From positions 1,745,145 to 1,809,144 of the forward strand of contig NZ_CP036528.1 in the NCBI RefSeq assembly GCF_004331915.1: DNA of 64,000 nt. Reading direction: 5' to 3'. The DNA is from Ureibacillus thermophilus. GTDB lineage: Bacteria > Bacillota > Bacilli > Bacillales_A > Planococcaceae. Positions within the stretch are counted from its first letter, which is position 1. The number at the start of each line of letters is the position of its first letter. The translations under genes were made by a program, and so were the position numbers. Of the stretch, positions 53,484 to 62,204 are shown piece by piece. Under the pieces are notes generated by a model, which saw nothing but the letters and a program-made list of their open reading frames with translations, did no database searches and was not told where the DNA came from.

Positions 53484-53689
53484 GTTCCTTCCTCCTTTCC
53501 AATACTGATCTTTCTCTTGTTATCCCGCATTCCAGAAATGTTTAGTACTAGACATTATATTATGAGTCGTCTTTTTATATTCCAGTTCAGAAAGGCGGCA
53601 ATTGATAAAATTCGCACGCAAAAGCTGTAATCATTGTTCTATGACATAGGGTGATGTTACAATATAACTTATGTTAGGAGGGACGAAGG

Positions 53690-54982
53690 ATGTCGAACTT
53701 TACAGAATTTCAATTGAAACCTTTTATTATGGACGCCATTCAAAAACTCGGCTTTAAAGAACCAACTCCGATTCAAAAAGAAATGATTCCGTTGATTCTG
53801 GAAGGGAAAAGCGCCATTGGACAAGCCCATACCGGAACTGGGAAAACCCACGCCTTTTTATTGCCGATCGTTCAACGGATTGATGTAAATAAACAGGAAG
53901 TACAAGCTGTCATTACTTCTCCAACAAGAGAATTGGCGACACAAATTTACGAACGTTTAAAAGAAATCATTGAAGGCACAGAAATTACGTCGAAATTATT
54001 GATCGGCGGTACGGATAAGCAGAGATTGATGGAAAAACTGAAAACTCAGCCTCATATCGTGGTGGGGACACCTGGGCGTATTCATGATTTAGTGAAGGAA
54101 AATGCGCTCTTAGTCCATAAAGCGCCGATTTTAGTCGTGGATGAAGCAGACCTAGCTTTCGACATGGGATTTATTGAAGAAATTGACGGGTTCGCTGCCA
54201 GAATGCCTGAGAAATTAGAAATGTATGTGTTTTCAGCGACCATTCCTGTAAAATTGCAGCCATTTCTGAAAAAATATATGGAATCTCCTGTCCACATTAA
54301 AATAAATGATCGGAGACCGGTCGCAGAAGGCATCGAATTTTTCCTTGTGCCAATTCGCTCAAAAAACCGGAAGGACAAATTGTTGGAAGTATGCAACACC
54401 ATCAATCCATTTTTGTGCCTCATTTTCTGCAATACGAGAAAAACAGCGGATGAAGTGGCAAGCTTCTTATCCGAAAATGGAATCCGCACCGGAGAAATTC
54501 ATGGGGATTTAACGCCAAGAGAACGCAAAAAAATGATGAAGCAGATTCGCGATTTGGAATTCCCATATATTGTTGCCACTGATTTGGCAGCAAGGGGCAT
54601 TGATATTGAAGGCGTTTCCCATGTAATCAATTATGAGCTTCCGGAAGATTTGGAGTTTTTTGTACACCGCGTTGGAAGAACGGCGCGTGCAGGTTTGGAA
54701 GGAACAGCGATCACTTTATATGGTCCGGATGATGAGGACGATTTGGACCGCATTGATGAAAAGCTGGGCATTCCATTCAAACATCGGGATATTAAGGATG
54801 GAGAATGGGTCGAATTAAAAGACCGCCAAGCACGCAAGAAACGTATTAAACAAGAAAATGAATTAGATAAAATTGCCAAAGCGATTGTCCGAAAACCGAA
54901 AAAAGTAAAACCTGGATATAAGAAACAAATGCGCATGGAAATGCAAAAAATTAAGAAAAAGTTGAAAAAGAGTCATCGATAG
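53690..54982 (+). CDS. cshB: DEAD-box RNA helicase
   Basis: 430 residues. Motifs in order: Q motif region EPTPIQKEMIP, I AHTGTGKT, Ia PTRELATQ, II DEAD (VVDEADLAF), III SAT, IV FCNTRKTA, V ATDLAARGIDIEG, VI HRVGRTARAG. A very basic C-terminal tail (about 370-430) likely binds RNA. Its place beside nfo matches B. subtilis cshB (yqfR). It remodels structured RNA, often in cold shock and ribosome assembly. A TTAGGAGGGACG site precedes the ATG. Confidence 0.93.
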   Translation: MSNFTEFQLKPFIMDAIQKLGFKEPTPIQKEMIPLILEGKSAIGQAHTGTGKTHAFLLPIVQRIDVNKQEVQAVITSPTRELATQIYERLKEIIEGTEITSKLLIGGTDKQRLMEKLKTQPHIVVGTPGRIHDLVKENALLVHKAPILVVDEADLAFDMGFIEEIDGFAARMPEKLEMYVFSATIPVKLQPFLKKYMESPVHIKINDRRPVAEGIEFFLVPIRSKNRKDKLLEVCNTINPFLCLIFCNTRKTADEVASFLSENGIRTGEIHGDLTPRERKKMMKQIRDLEFPYIVATDLAARGIDIEGVSHVINYELPEDLEFFVHRVGRTARAGLEGTAITLYGPDDEDDLDRIDEKLGIPFKHRDIKDGEWVELKDRQARKKRIKQENELDKIAKAIVRKPKKVKPGYKKQMRMEMQKIKKKLKKSHR

Positions 54983-54997
54983 AAAGGGAAATTGGGA

Positions 54998-55885
54998 ATG
55001 TTAATTGGTTCACACGTATCCATGAGCGGCAAGAAAATGCTCCTTGCTGCCAGTGAAGAAGCCGCATCTTACGGAGCAACAACCTTTATGATTTATACAG
55101 GTGCTCCCCAAAATACTAGACGAAAAGCCATTGAAGAATTGAATATTGAAGCGGGGCTAAATCATATGAAGGAAAACGGCATCTCCAATATTGTTGTACA
55201 TGCCCCATATATCATCAACATCGCCAATACGGTAAAACCGGAAGTCTTTGCTTTAGGTGTAGAATTTTTGCAAAAGGAAATGGAGCGCACAGAAGCAATC
55301 GGCGCCACACAAATCGTTCTCCATCCCGGTTCCCATGTGGGCGAAGGAGAAGAAAAAGGCATTAAAAAAATTATTGAAGGGTTGAATGAAGTGCTTTCGG
55401 TGGATTCCGAAGTGCAAATTGCCCTTGAAACGATGGCTGGAAAAGGTTCGGAATGCGGAAAAACCTTTGAAGAAATTGCGCAAATCATCGAGGGCGTAAC
55501 GAACAATGAGCGCCTTTCCGTTTGCTTTGATACATGCCATACCCATGATGCGGGCTATAACATCGTTGAAGATTTCGATGGCGTGTTGGAAGAGTTCGAT
55601 AAGATCATCGGTCTTGACCGCATTAAAGTGGTTCATATCAACGACAGCAAAAACGAACGCGGCGCAAGAAAAGACCGCCATGAGAATCTAGGTTTCGGCC
55701 ATATTGGATTTGACGCGCTAAACTACATCGTTCATCATGAGGTATTTAAAGATATCCCAAAAATTCTTGAAACGCCTTGGGTTGGTTCAGATTCTAAAAA
55801 TAAAAAGGCTCCATATAAAGAGGAAATTGAAATGTTGAAAACAGGAGAGTTTCATCCGGAATGGATTGATGCTTTGAGAAAGTAA
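54998..55885 (+). CDS. nfo: Endonuclease IV (AP endonuclease)
   Basis: 295 residues. AP endonuclease 2 family motifs with zinc ligands: [72 protein letters not shown] and ETPW. It cuts the DNA backbone 5' of abasic sites. ATG 54998 is ten bases after AAAGGG; a TTG at 54992 is too close to it. It follows cshB by 15 bases and is probably co-transcribed. Confidence 0.95.
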   Translation: MLIGSHVSMSGKKMLLAASEEAASYGATTFMIYTGAPQNTRRKAIEELNIEAGLNHMKENGISNIVVHAPYIINIANTVKPEVFALGVEFLQKEMERTEAIGATQIVLHPGSHVGEGEEKGIKKIIEGLNEVLSVDSEVQIALETMAGKGSECGKTFEEIAQIIEGVTNNERLSVCFDTCHTHDAGYNIVEDFDGVLEEFDKIIGLDRIKVVHINDSKNERGARKDRHENLGFGHIGFDALNYIVHHEVFKDIPKILETPWVGSDSKNKKAPYKEEIEMLKTGEFHPEWIDALRK

Positions 55886-55914
55886 GAGCGGGAAAAATTC
55901 TCGCTCTTTTTTTT
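55885..55914 (+). terminator. Terminator of cshB-nfo
   Basis: AGAGCG and GAA pair with TTC and CGCTCT, then seven or eight T. Confidence 0.88.
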
Positions 55915-56010
55915 CGTTTTATTTTATAGACGAACTAGTTCATTACCATATAAAAAAAGGAAATGTTGGCCAAACTAGAAGGGTAAGGAAATTGAATGAA
56001 GGTGGCTGGC

Positions 56011-57432
56011 ATGAAGAAAAGATATATTTTGGCGTTTTTAGCATTATTCATTTTTTTCTATATTCATCCAGTACAAGGAAAATCGTTGGATGAAACAGTG
56101 AAAACAAATTTAGGGACTTCGAATATAAGCGTTTCGATTCGGGATATGGAAAGCGGAAAAATAGTATATGAAAAAAATGGAGATGTGGGAATGAAGCCAG
56201 CATCTACATTGAAATTGCTGACCGCATCTAGTGCATTACATACATTAGGGGAAGATTTCCGTTTCCAGACAGATGTGTACCTTGATGGCCAAATCGAAAA
56301 CGGAGAATTAATTGGGAATCTTTATTTGAAAGGGCAAGGTGACCCGACGTTTCAAAAGAAGCATTTCTTGCAAATTGCGGATTTTTTTAGATTGTTGGGC
56401 ATCCATTCCATTCGTGGCAATTTATATGGCGATGATTTTTATTTTGATGGTGAGCAACTCTCTCCAGGCATTGCAAAAGAGGATGAGAGCTATTATTATG
56501 CTGCAAGAATCAGCGCCCTCACCATGTCGCCGGATGACGATTACGATGCCGGGACAATTATTGTTCATGTCAAACCGACAACAATAGGTGAAAAACCAAC
56601 GATTGAATTTGAACCAAATGATAGCGGCATGATTTTTGTGAATGAAGCAAAGACCGTATCTTCAAACGAACGAAACACAATCGAAATCATCCGGAAATAT
56701 CGTTCTAACAAGATTGTCATTTCTGGAAATATTCCGATGGGAGAACCTTATAAAGATTGGGTGACGTTGTATAATCCAACGGTGAATACCCTTATAGCCT
56801 TCAAGAAAACATTGGAGGAAGAAGGTTTTGTTTTTTATAACACATCCATCGAAAGAAAACCTGTGACCGAAAATGCAGTGCTGGTTTATTCCAAACCATC
56901 CCAGCCTTTAGAAGACCTCGTCCATCCATTTTTGAAATTGAGCAACAACAGCATTGCGGATATTTTAGTGAAAACAATGGGACAAAAAGTATATGGAGAG
57001 GGCAATTTTGAAAGCGGGTTGAAGGTGATTCGAAATTATGGAGAGCAGCTTGGCTTAAATATGTCAGATTGGCAGTTTGAAGACGGTTCTGGTATATCCC
57101 ATCAAAATCGAACAACTGCCAATGAGTTGACGAATTTATTAGTAAAGGTTCGAAGCGAGTCGTTTTTCCCTATCTTTTTTGAAAGTTTGCCTGTAGGGGG
57201 AGAGAAAGACCGCACAATCGGCGGATCGCTCCGGGAAAGATTTTTGGAAGACCATTTGAAAGAACGAATTTTTGCAAAAACTGGCCATATTACAGGAGTG
57301 TATACATTAGCCGGATATGTGAAGGCAAATAGCGGGAAAACGTACGCTTTTGCAGTCATGACTCAAAATCAGACGAGAAATAAAATCCATGAGATAGATA
57401 AAGTAGTCGAAACGATAATCGAGCAGTTTTAA
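56011..57432 (+). CDS. dacC: D-Ala-D-Ala carboxypeptidase/endopeptidase (S13, PBP4a/DacC type)
   Basis: 473 residues from ATG 56011, after GGTGGCTGGC. A signal peptide runs to about residue 23 (VQG/KS). Penicillin-binding motifs are S65-T-L-K68 (PASTLKLL), SNN in LKLSNNSIADIL near 308 and KTG in FAKTGHITG near 420. The long insert between SxxK and SxN is typical of class C low-mass PBPs. It trims or cleaves murein peptides outside the membrane. Monocistronic with its own terminator. Confidence 0.9.
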   Translation: MKKRYILAFLALFIFFYIHPVQGKSLDETVKTNLGTSNISVSIRDMESGKIVYEKNGDVGMKPASTLKLLTASSALHTLGEDFRFQTDVYLDGQIENGELIGNLYLKGQGDPTFQKKHFLQIADFFRLLGIHSIRGNLYGDDFYFDGEQLSPGIAKEDESYYYAARISALTMSPDDDYDAGTIIVHVKPTTIGEKPTIEFEPNDSGMIFVNEAKTVSSNERNTIEIIRKYRSNKIVISGNIPMGEPYKDWVTLYNPTVNTLIAFKKTLEEEGFVFYNTSIERKPVTENAVLVYSKPSQPLEDLVHPFLKLSNNSIADILVKTMGQKVYGEGNFESGLKVIRNYGEQLGLNMSDWQFEDGSGISHQNRTTANELTNLLVKVRSESFFPIFFESLPVGGEKDRTIGGSLRERFLEDHLKERIFAKTGHITGVYTLAGYVKANSGKTYAFAVMTQNQTRNKIHEIDKVVETIIEQF

Positions 57433-57486
57433 CCCAGCGTTTGGACAGAGGGATTATAGATTTTTGCAAATCATTCCATTCATAAA

Positions 57487-57530
57487 AAAAGAGCGATGGG
57501 TTCGAAAAATTTCCATTCGCTCTTCTTTTC
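57487..57530. terminator. Bidirectional terminator between dacC and yqfT
   Basis: AAAAAAAGAGCGA and TGG pair with CCA and TCGCTCTT, followed by a T-rich stretch. Confidence 0.8.
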
Positions 57531-57535
57531 ATGCA

Positions 57536-57784
57536 TTATCTCCATTCATCGAGCATTTTTTTATATTTTTTATATTTCTTTGAACCTAAAATTTTTTCCG
57601 CTTCCTTCAACACCCGTTCAGGGATTCCCGTTACAAGCCAAGTGATATTAGCCTTTTGGGCAAGGGACCGAAGCTTTTGGATTTCTTCAATTGTTAAATC
57701 CATCCCATATTGTTTAGCCATTTTTCGAATTTCTATATCGGATTTCGATAATAAAGATTCCCAAAATTCAATAATTTGATTCAT
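57536..57784 (-). CDS. yqfT: DUF2624 family protein (YqfT)
   Basis: 82 residues from ATG 57784, with AAAGGATG eight bases upstream; the longer reading to 57835 is rejected. Helical and charged, with MAKQYGMDLTIEEIQKLRSLA in the middle and a Lys/Tyr-rich tail. It matches the DUF2624 proteins beside nfo in B. subtilis. The function is unknown. Confidence 0.8.
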   Translation of the reverse strand: MNQIIEFWESLLSKSDIEIRKMAKQYGMDLTIEEIQKLRSLAQKANITWLVTGIPERVLKEAEKILGSKKYKKYKKMLDEWR

Positions 57785-57818
57785 TTCGTCATCCTTTCTT
57801 TTTATCAAGCAAGAAAAC

Positions 57819-57875
57819 TTTACAAAGAAATGCAAATCCCTTATACTTACAAAATGTAAATCGTAATGATTTTGA
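57819..57875 (+). promoter_or_regulatory. zurA promoter and Zur box
   Basis: TTTACA (57819-57824), 17-base spacer, TATACT (57842-57847). TCGTAATGATTTTGA (57861-57875), just past the start site, matches the B. subtilis Zur operator (TCGTAATNATTACGA) perfectly in the left half and partly in the right. Autoregulation by zinc-loaded Zur is expected. Confidence 0.7.
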
Positions 57876-57894
57876 ATTAGAAAGAAGAGAAAAG

Positions 57895-58635
57895 ATGAAA
57901 AAACCTTTTGTCGAGTTAGAAAATATTTCTTTTAAATATGGTTCGAATCTCGTTTTAAATAACGTTTCTTTAAAAGTAGAAGAAGGGGATTTTTTAGCTC
58001 TGATTGGACCCAATGGTTCAGGAAAATCGACTTTATTAAAAATCATTTTAGGTTTGCTTAAAGCAAAAGGAGAAATCAAGCTTTTTGACGAGCCGATTTC
58101 TTCATTTCAACATTGGGAATGGGTTGGGTATGTTTCCCAAAAGTCTAATGCCTTCAACACCGCTTTTCCCGCAACGGTAAAAGAAGTGGTGCAAAGCGGG
58201 CTGACGAAAAAAGTTGGTTTATTTAAACGAATGCCAAAAGATGCGAAAAAACGGGTGTATGACGCTTTAGCCGCCGTGGGAATGGAACAATTTCTTCACC
58301 GAAATATCGGTGAACTTTCTGGCGGTCAGCAGCAGCGGGTGTTTATCGCCCGAGCATTGATTGCAGAGCCGAAATTGCTCGTTTTAGATGAACCAACAGT
58401 AGGCGTGGATATCAAGAATGTTCAATCATTTTATGATATGTTGGAGGAATTAAATAAGAAACATCATTTAACCATCATTTTAGTAACCCATGACATTGAA
58501 ACGCCTTCCCATCAGATTAGCCATGTGGCGTTTTTAAATCAACGCATTTTGTTTTATGGGGAAATGGAGAAATATAATCAACTTCCTAAAGAACAAATTT
58601 ACGAATGGTACGGCCATTCCGTACGTGCAGTGTAA
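57895..58635 (+). CDS. zurA: Zinc ABC transporter ATPase
   Basis: 246 residues. Walker A GPNGSGKST (near 40), signature LSGGQQQR (near 141), Walker B LLVLDEPTVGVD, switch His in VTHDIE. It powers zinc import with ZurM and a separate binding protein that is not in this window. Order ATPase-permease-regulator matches zurA-zurM-zur of Listeria and Bacillus (AdcC/ZnuC family). A Zur box lies upstream. Confidence 0.9.
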   Translation: MKKPFVELENISFKYGSNLVLNNVSLKVEEGDFLALIGPNGSGKSTLLKIILGLLKAKGEIKLFDEPISSFQHWEWVGYVSQKSNAFNTAFPATVKEVVQSGLTKKVGLFKRMPKDAKKRVYDALAAVGMEQFLHRNIGELSGGQQQRVFIARALIAEPKLLVLDEPTVGVDIKNVQSFYDMLEELNKKHHLTIILVTHDIETPSHQISHVAFLNQRILFYGEMEKYNQLPKEQIYEWYGHSVRAV

Positions 58636-58646
58636 GGAGAGCGGTT

Positions 58647-59492
58647 ATGTTAGATGCAATTGTACATTATGAATTCTTACAAAATGCCTTTCTTTCAGGA
58701 ATGATCATTGGTTTTTTTGCGCCGCTCCTCGGTGTTTTTATTGTCGTTCGTCGAATGTCTTTAATTGCTGATGCGCTCTCTCACGTTACTTTAGCTGGGA
58801 TTACGGGGGGGCTTCTTCTAAATCAGCAGTTTGTGGCCTTCAGTCTCTTCAATCCAATTTATTTCGGGATCGTTGCCAGCGTGCTTGGTTCCGTTCTAAT
58901 CGAGAGGTTAAGAGCTTTATATAAACATTACGAGGAATTGGCGATTCCGATTATTATGTCGTGCGGCATCGGGTTAAGCGCCATTTTTATTTCCCTTGCC
59001 AATGGGTTTACGACAGATGTGATGGGGTATCTCTTTGGCACGGTTTCTGCTGTTTCAAGGCAGGATTTATGGATTATAATCGCCATTGCATTGATTGTCT
59101 TATTTTTTTTGGTACTCTTTTTTAAAGAAATGTTCGTTTTATCCTTTGATGAAGAATATGCCAAAGCATCCGGGCTTCCGGCGAAATTAATACATTTTTT
59201 ATTTATGGTGGTCGTTGCATTAACTATCGCAGCCAGCATGCGAATTGTCGGTATTTTGCTCGTTTCTTCAATGATAACATTGCCGGTTGCCAGCGCCATG
59301 CGATTGGCGAAAGGGTTTAAAGGAACGATGATCTATGCAGTTATATTTGGCGAATTAGCGGTTATTGTAGGTTTAATTTTTGCTTTCTACTTAGATATAG
59401 CGCCAGGCGGAACAATTGTCGTAACCTCTATCCTTATTTTAATGATCGTTATTTTGTTCAAAAAAGCGATTCGGAAGGAGGCGCAGCAATGA
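58647..59492 (+). CDS. zurM: Zinc ABC transporter permease
   Basis: 281 residues from ATG 58647, with AAGGAGAG upstream; the longer reading from 58605 overlaps zurA and is rejected. ABC-3 family permease with about eight helices. Conserved segments are VVRRMSLIADALSHVTLAG near residue 37 and a second repeat-like stretch MRIVGILLVSSMITLPVA. It overlaps zur by four bases. Confidence 0.92.
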   Translation: MLDAIVHYEFLQNAFLSGMIIGFFAPLLGVFIVVRRMSLIADALSHVTLAGITGGLLLNQQFVAFSLFNPIYFGIVASVLGSVLIERLRALYKHYEELAIPIIMSCGIGLSAIFISLANGFTTDVMGYLFGTVSAVSRQDLWIIIAIALIVLFFLVLFFKEMFVLSFDEEYAKASGLPAKLIHFLFMVVVALTIAASMRIVGILLVSSMITLPVASAMRLAKGFKGTMIYAVIFGELAVIVGLIFAFYLDIAPGGTIVVTSILILMIVILFKKAIRKEAQQ

Positions 59493-59902
59493 ATCGGGAA
59501 AAAGCTTGGGAAATATTAAAAGCCCATGGGTATAAAAAAACGGATAAACGGGAGCTCATTTTATCGATGTTTGAAGCGACCGATAAATATTTGACTGCCC
59601 GGGATTTATTGGAAGTGTTGAAAAAGGACTACCCTGGCATGAGCTATGATACGATTTATCGGAATCTAGCAACCTTTGTAGAGTTGGGTATTTTAGAAGA
59701 AACTGAATTGAATGGAGAAAAAAATTTCCGCATGCATTGTGAAGTGGATCACCATCATCACCATTTTATTTGTATGAAATGCGGAATGGTGAAAGAAGTT
59801 TCGTTATGTCCTTTGGAAATGATGGAATCCTTGCTACCAGGTTATTCCATTGAATCTCATAAATTTGAAATCTATGGAAAATGTCCGGCATGTAATGTAT
59901 AA
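59489..59902 (+). CDS. zur: Zinc uptake regulator (Fur family)
   Basis: 137 residues. An N-terminal winged helix (GYKKTDKRELILSMFEATDKYLTA, DTIYRNLATFVELGILEE) is followed by the metal-binding HHHHHFICMKCG region and a closing CPACN; the two C-x-x-C pairs hold the structural zinc. Zn-Zur represses zinc import genes. Its position after zurA-zurM distinguishes it from Fur and PerR. The motif at 57861 is its likely target. Confidence 0.92.
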   Translation: MNREKAWEILKAHGYKKTDKRELILSMFEATDKYLTARDLLEVLKKDYPGMSYDTIYRNLATFVELGILEETELNGEKNFRMHCEVDHHHHHFICMKCGMVKEVSLCPLEMMESLLPGYSIESHKFEIYGKCPACNV

Positions 59903-59993
59903 TTTTTCTTATGATGCAAACAAAGGGGCAGAAGAAATACCATTTATAAGCAAATCTGTTCCTGGAAAATAAAGAAATAAAGAGGGGTAAGAA

Positions 59994-60932
59994 ATGAAGC
60001 TGAAGAGAATCTATTTTTTACTTGCACTTATACTTGCCTTGGCATTAGCAGGCTGCGGCAAGGATGATGAAGCGGCGCCAAAAGAAACAGATGCCAAAAA
60101 ATCCGGCGATTCCTATACGGTGGTGGATGACCGCGGGGTAGAAATTACATTTGATAAAGTGCCTGAAACCGTCATTTCGTTGCAGCCAAGCAATACGGAA
60201 ATTTTGTTTGAATTAGGCGTGGGAGACAAAGTTATTGGTGTTACGGAATATGACGTATGGCCGGAAGAAGTGCAAAACATTGAAAAAGTATCAGACACAA
60301 TCAATGTGAACTTGGAAAGGGTTATTGAATTGAATCCGGATGTGGTATTTGCCTACACAATGGGCGGAGAGGAACAAGTGGAGCAGTTGGAAAGCGCGGG
60401 ATTGAAAGTGTTTGTCATCCAATCCGCCAGCTCCATCGAGGATGTGTACGGCGACATCGGACAAATTGCCCAAGTGATGGGCGTTGAAAACAAAGGTAAA
60501 GAATTGGTTGAAAAAATCAAAGGTCAATTTGCTGAACTGAAAGAAAAAACAGATAAAATAGAGCAGAAGAAAAAAGTTTATTTTGAAATCGCTCCTGCAC
60601 CGGATATTTGGTCCATTGGTTCAGGCACATTCCAGCAAGAGTTAATTGAAGCAGCGGGGATTGAAAATATTTATAGAGATCAAAATGGTTGGTTTTCAAT
60701 ATCTGAGGAAGACATTATCAACCGCAATCCAGATGCAATTATTACAACGGTGAATTATGGCAAAGATCCAACAGTAGAAATTAAATCTCGCCAAGGTTGG
60801 GAATCTGTTACGGCTATTCAAAATGGGGCCGTTTATGAACTGGATGCGAATATTTTGGACAGACCTGGTCCACGCATTGCAGAAGCAGCCGAATTAATGG
60901 CCAAAACAATTTATCCGGAAATATTTGAATAA
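59994..60932 (+). CDS. Cobalamin/iron-complex ABC transporter binding lipoprotein (BtuF/YvrC-like)
   Basis: 312 residues. Signal peptide with lipobox LAGC (Cys near 20), Lys/Glu/Asp linker, then a helical-backbone class III binding fold: VVDDRGVEITFDKVPETVISLQPS opening and ELNPDVVFAY. The sequence looks closer to BtuF-type cobalamin binders (YvrC) than to siderophore binders, and the cob genes at 6-8 kb would use imported corrinoids. No permease or ATPase genes are adjacent, so it must use a transporter encoded elsewhere. GAGGGGTAAG precedes the ATG. Confidence 0.8.
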   Translation: MKLKRIYFLLALILALALAGCGKDDEAAPKETDAKKSGDSYTVVDDRGVEITFDKVPETVISLQPSNTEILFELGVGDKVIGVTEYDVWPEEVQNIEKVSDTINVNLERVIELNPDVVFAYTMGGEEQVEQLESAGLKVFVIQSASSIEDVYGDIGQIAQVMGVENKGKELVEKIKGQFAELKEKTDKIEQKKKVYFEIAPAPDIWSIGSGTFQQELIEAAGIENIYRDQNGWFSISEEDIINRNPDAIITTVNYGKDPTVEIKSRQGWESVTAIQNGAVYELDANILDRPGPRIAEAAELMAKTIYPEIFE

Positions 60933-60944
60933 TAAAACTAGAAG

Positions 60945-60985
60945 GGTGTCGTCTCAAAAGTACTTTTGAAACGACACCTTTTTTA
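60945..60985 (+). terminator. Terminator of the BtuF-like gene
   Basis: GGTGTCGT and TCAAAA pair with TTTTGA and ACGACACC, then six T. A repeat array starts right after it. Confidence 0.92.
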
Positions 60986-60989
60986 TTTT

Positions 60990-61280
60990 TGAAAGTATCT
61001 GTACTAAATGGAGAAGTAAACGCGCAAAAGGTGGAAGTATCCGCACCAAATGGGGGAGTAAACGCACAAAAGGTGGAAGTATCCGCACTAATTGGGGGAG
61101 TAAACGCACAAAAGGTGGAAGTATCCGCACCAATTGGAGGAGTAAACGCACAAAAGGTGGAAGTATCCGCACTAATTGGGGGAGTAAACGCACGAAACGG
61201 AGCAGTATCCGCACGAAATGAGGAGGTAAACGCACGAAACGGAGCAGTATCCGCACGAAATGAGGAGGTAAACGCACGAA
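60990..61280 (+). repeat. 21-bp tandem repeat array 3
   Basis: About 14 units. It starts with degenerate units just after the terminator, continues with the GGTGGAAG/GGGGGAG dimer type, and ends with the GGAGCA/GAGGAG dimer type, the reverse order of types seen in array 1. At 61280/61281 it changes abruptly into the coding sequence of a transposon ATPase that has lost its 5' half. Confidence 0.92.
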
Positions 61281-61770
61281 ATTTTATCAAATTCAGCAAG
61301 GAATCGAACGATTGTACACCGAACGAAGAATCACTCCTGTCTTGATTTTGGATGAGATGCATCTGGCTAAAGATGCCTTTCTGCAAGATCTTGCGATTTT
61401 GTTTAATTTTCAAATGGATTCGACGAATCCATTTGTCTTGATTTTAGCTGGCCTTCCGCATTTACAAACGCGGCTTCGGCTCAACCAGCATCGGCCGTTG
61501 AATCAACGTATCATCATGCGATATCAAATGGGGCCATTGACGAAAGAAGAAGTTGGTCAATATATAGAACAGCGAATGAAAATGGCGGGAGCGAAGATTC
61601 CGATTTTTACTCCAGCAGCGCTAGAGGCCATCGCTTTACAATCTCAAGGATGGCCAAGAGTGATCAATATCCTAGCCACGACTTGCCTCTTGTATGGATA
61701 CCAAATGAAAAAAGAACAGATCGATGAAGAAATCGTTCGAATGGCGGCAGAGGAACATCATCTTTACTAA
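61281..61770 (+). pseudogene. ExeA/TniB-like transposon ATPase, 5'-truncated
   Basis: An open frame of about 162 codons starts inside the array edge and reads IERLYTERRITPVLILDEMH (Walker B with Asp-Glu), LAGLPHLQTRLRLNQHRPLNQR (sensor and arginine-finger region) and WPRVINILATTCLLYG (C-terminal helices), as in the AAA+ ATPases of ExeA type carried by transposons. The N-terminal half with Walker A is missing: the sequence upstream is repeat array. No transposase gene is adjacent. It cannot hydrolyse ATP and is a remnant. Confidence 0.75.
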
Positions 61771-61776
61771 GCGATC

Positions 61777-61808
61777 GGAGCTCTTTGTACGGAGGGCTCC
61801 ATTTTTTT
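61777..61808 (+). terminator. Terminator-like hairpin after the ATPase remnant
   Basis: GGAGC pairs with GCTCC across a 14-base loop, followed by seven T. Confidence 0.55.
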
Positions 61809-61904
61809 CGAAGAGGGGCGGAAAAATCATCGAAAAACGACCGGAAAAATGTGCAAAGAACCTGGGGAAAATCGCAAAATCTAAAATAATCCGCAAAAAA
61901 ATTG

Positions 61905-61962
61905 CACATTATTTCAGAAAACGAACCAAAATAATTTGAAAAAGTCAGCCTGAAATAATGTG
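61905..61962. repeat. Inverted 13-mers, probable transposon end
   Basis: CACATTATTTCAG (61905-61917) and CTGAAATAATGTG (61950-61962) are perfect inverted copies 32 bases apart, with related AAAATAAT motifs at 61883 and 61929. Clustered copies of a short motif behind an ATPase gene are what transposase-binding ends of Tn7/Tn5053-like elements look like. Confidence 0.5.
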
Positions 61963-62054
61963 AAAATTTACAGTATTTCAAATAGTCCATTATTACACAG
62001 AACCCTTGGTAACTCCTATTGGAGAAACCAAGGGCTGAAAAGTCTTGAAGCTCG

Positions 62055-62156
62055 TTATGAAAACTTGTGTCAATCATCTTAATTGAACCGCCGTATACGG
62101 AACCGTATGTACGGTGGTGTGAGAGGACGGGAGTTAATCGCTCCCTCCTACTCGAT
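62055..62156 (+). mobile_element. Group IIC intron fragment (domains V-VI, 3' end)
   Basis: Nearly identical to the 3' end of the intron at 33231-33870, from AAAACTTG through domain V (ACCGCCGTATACGG, then GTACGGTGGTG) to CTCCCTCCTACTCGAT. Domains I-III and any reverse transcriptase are absent. Both copies are followed by TTGGAAG and then by a 21-bp repeat array. Confidence 0.85.
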
Positions 62157-62204
62157 TTGGAAGAATAAAACATTGAGTGGGGATGAATAACTATTTAGTG
62201 CGGA

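Noticed and set aside
60814-61413. Minus-strand 199-codon ORF over array 3
   Set aside because: It joins parts of the BtuF-like gene, the terminator, the repeat array and the ATPase remnant in an unrelated frame.
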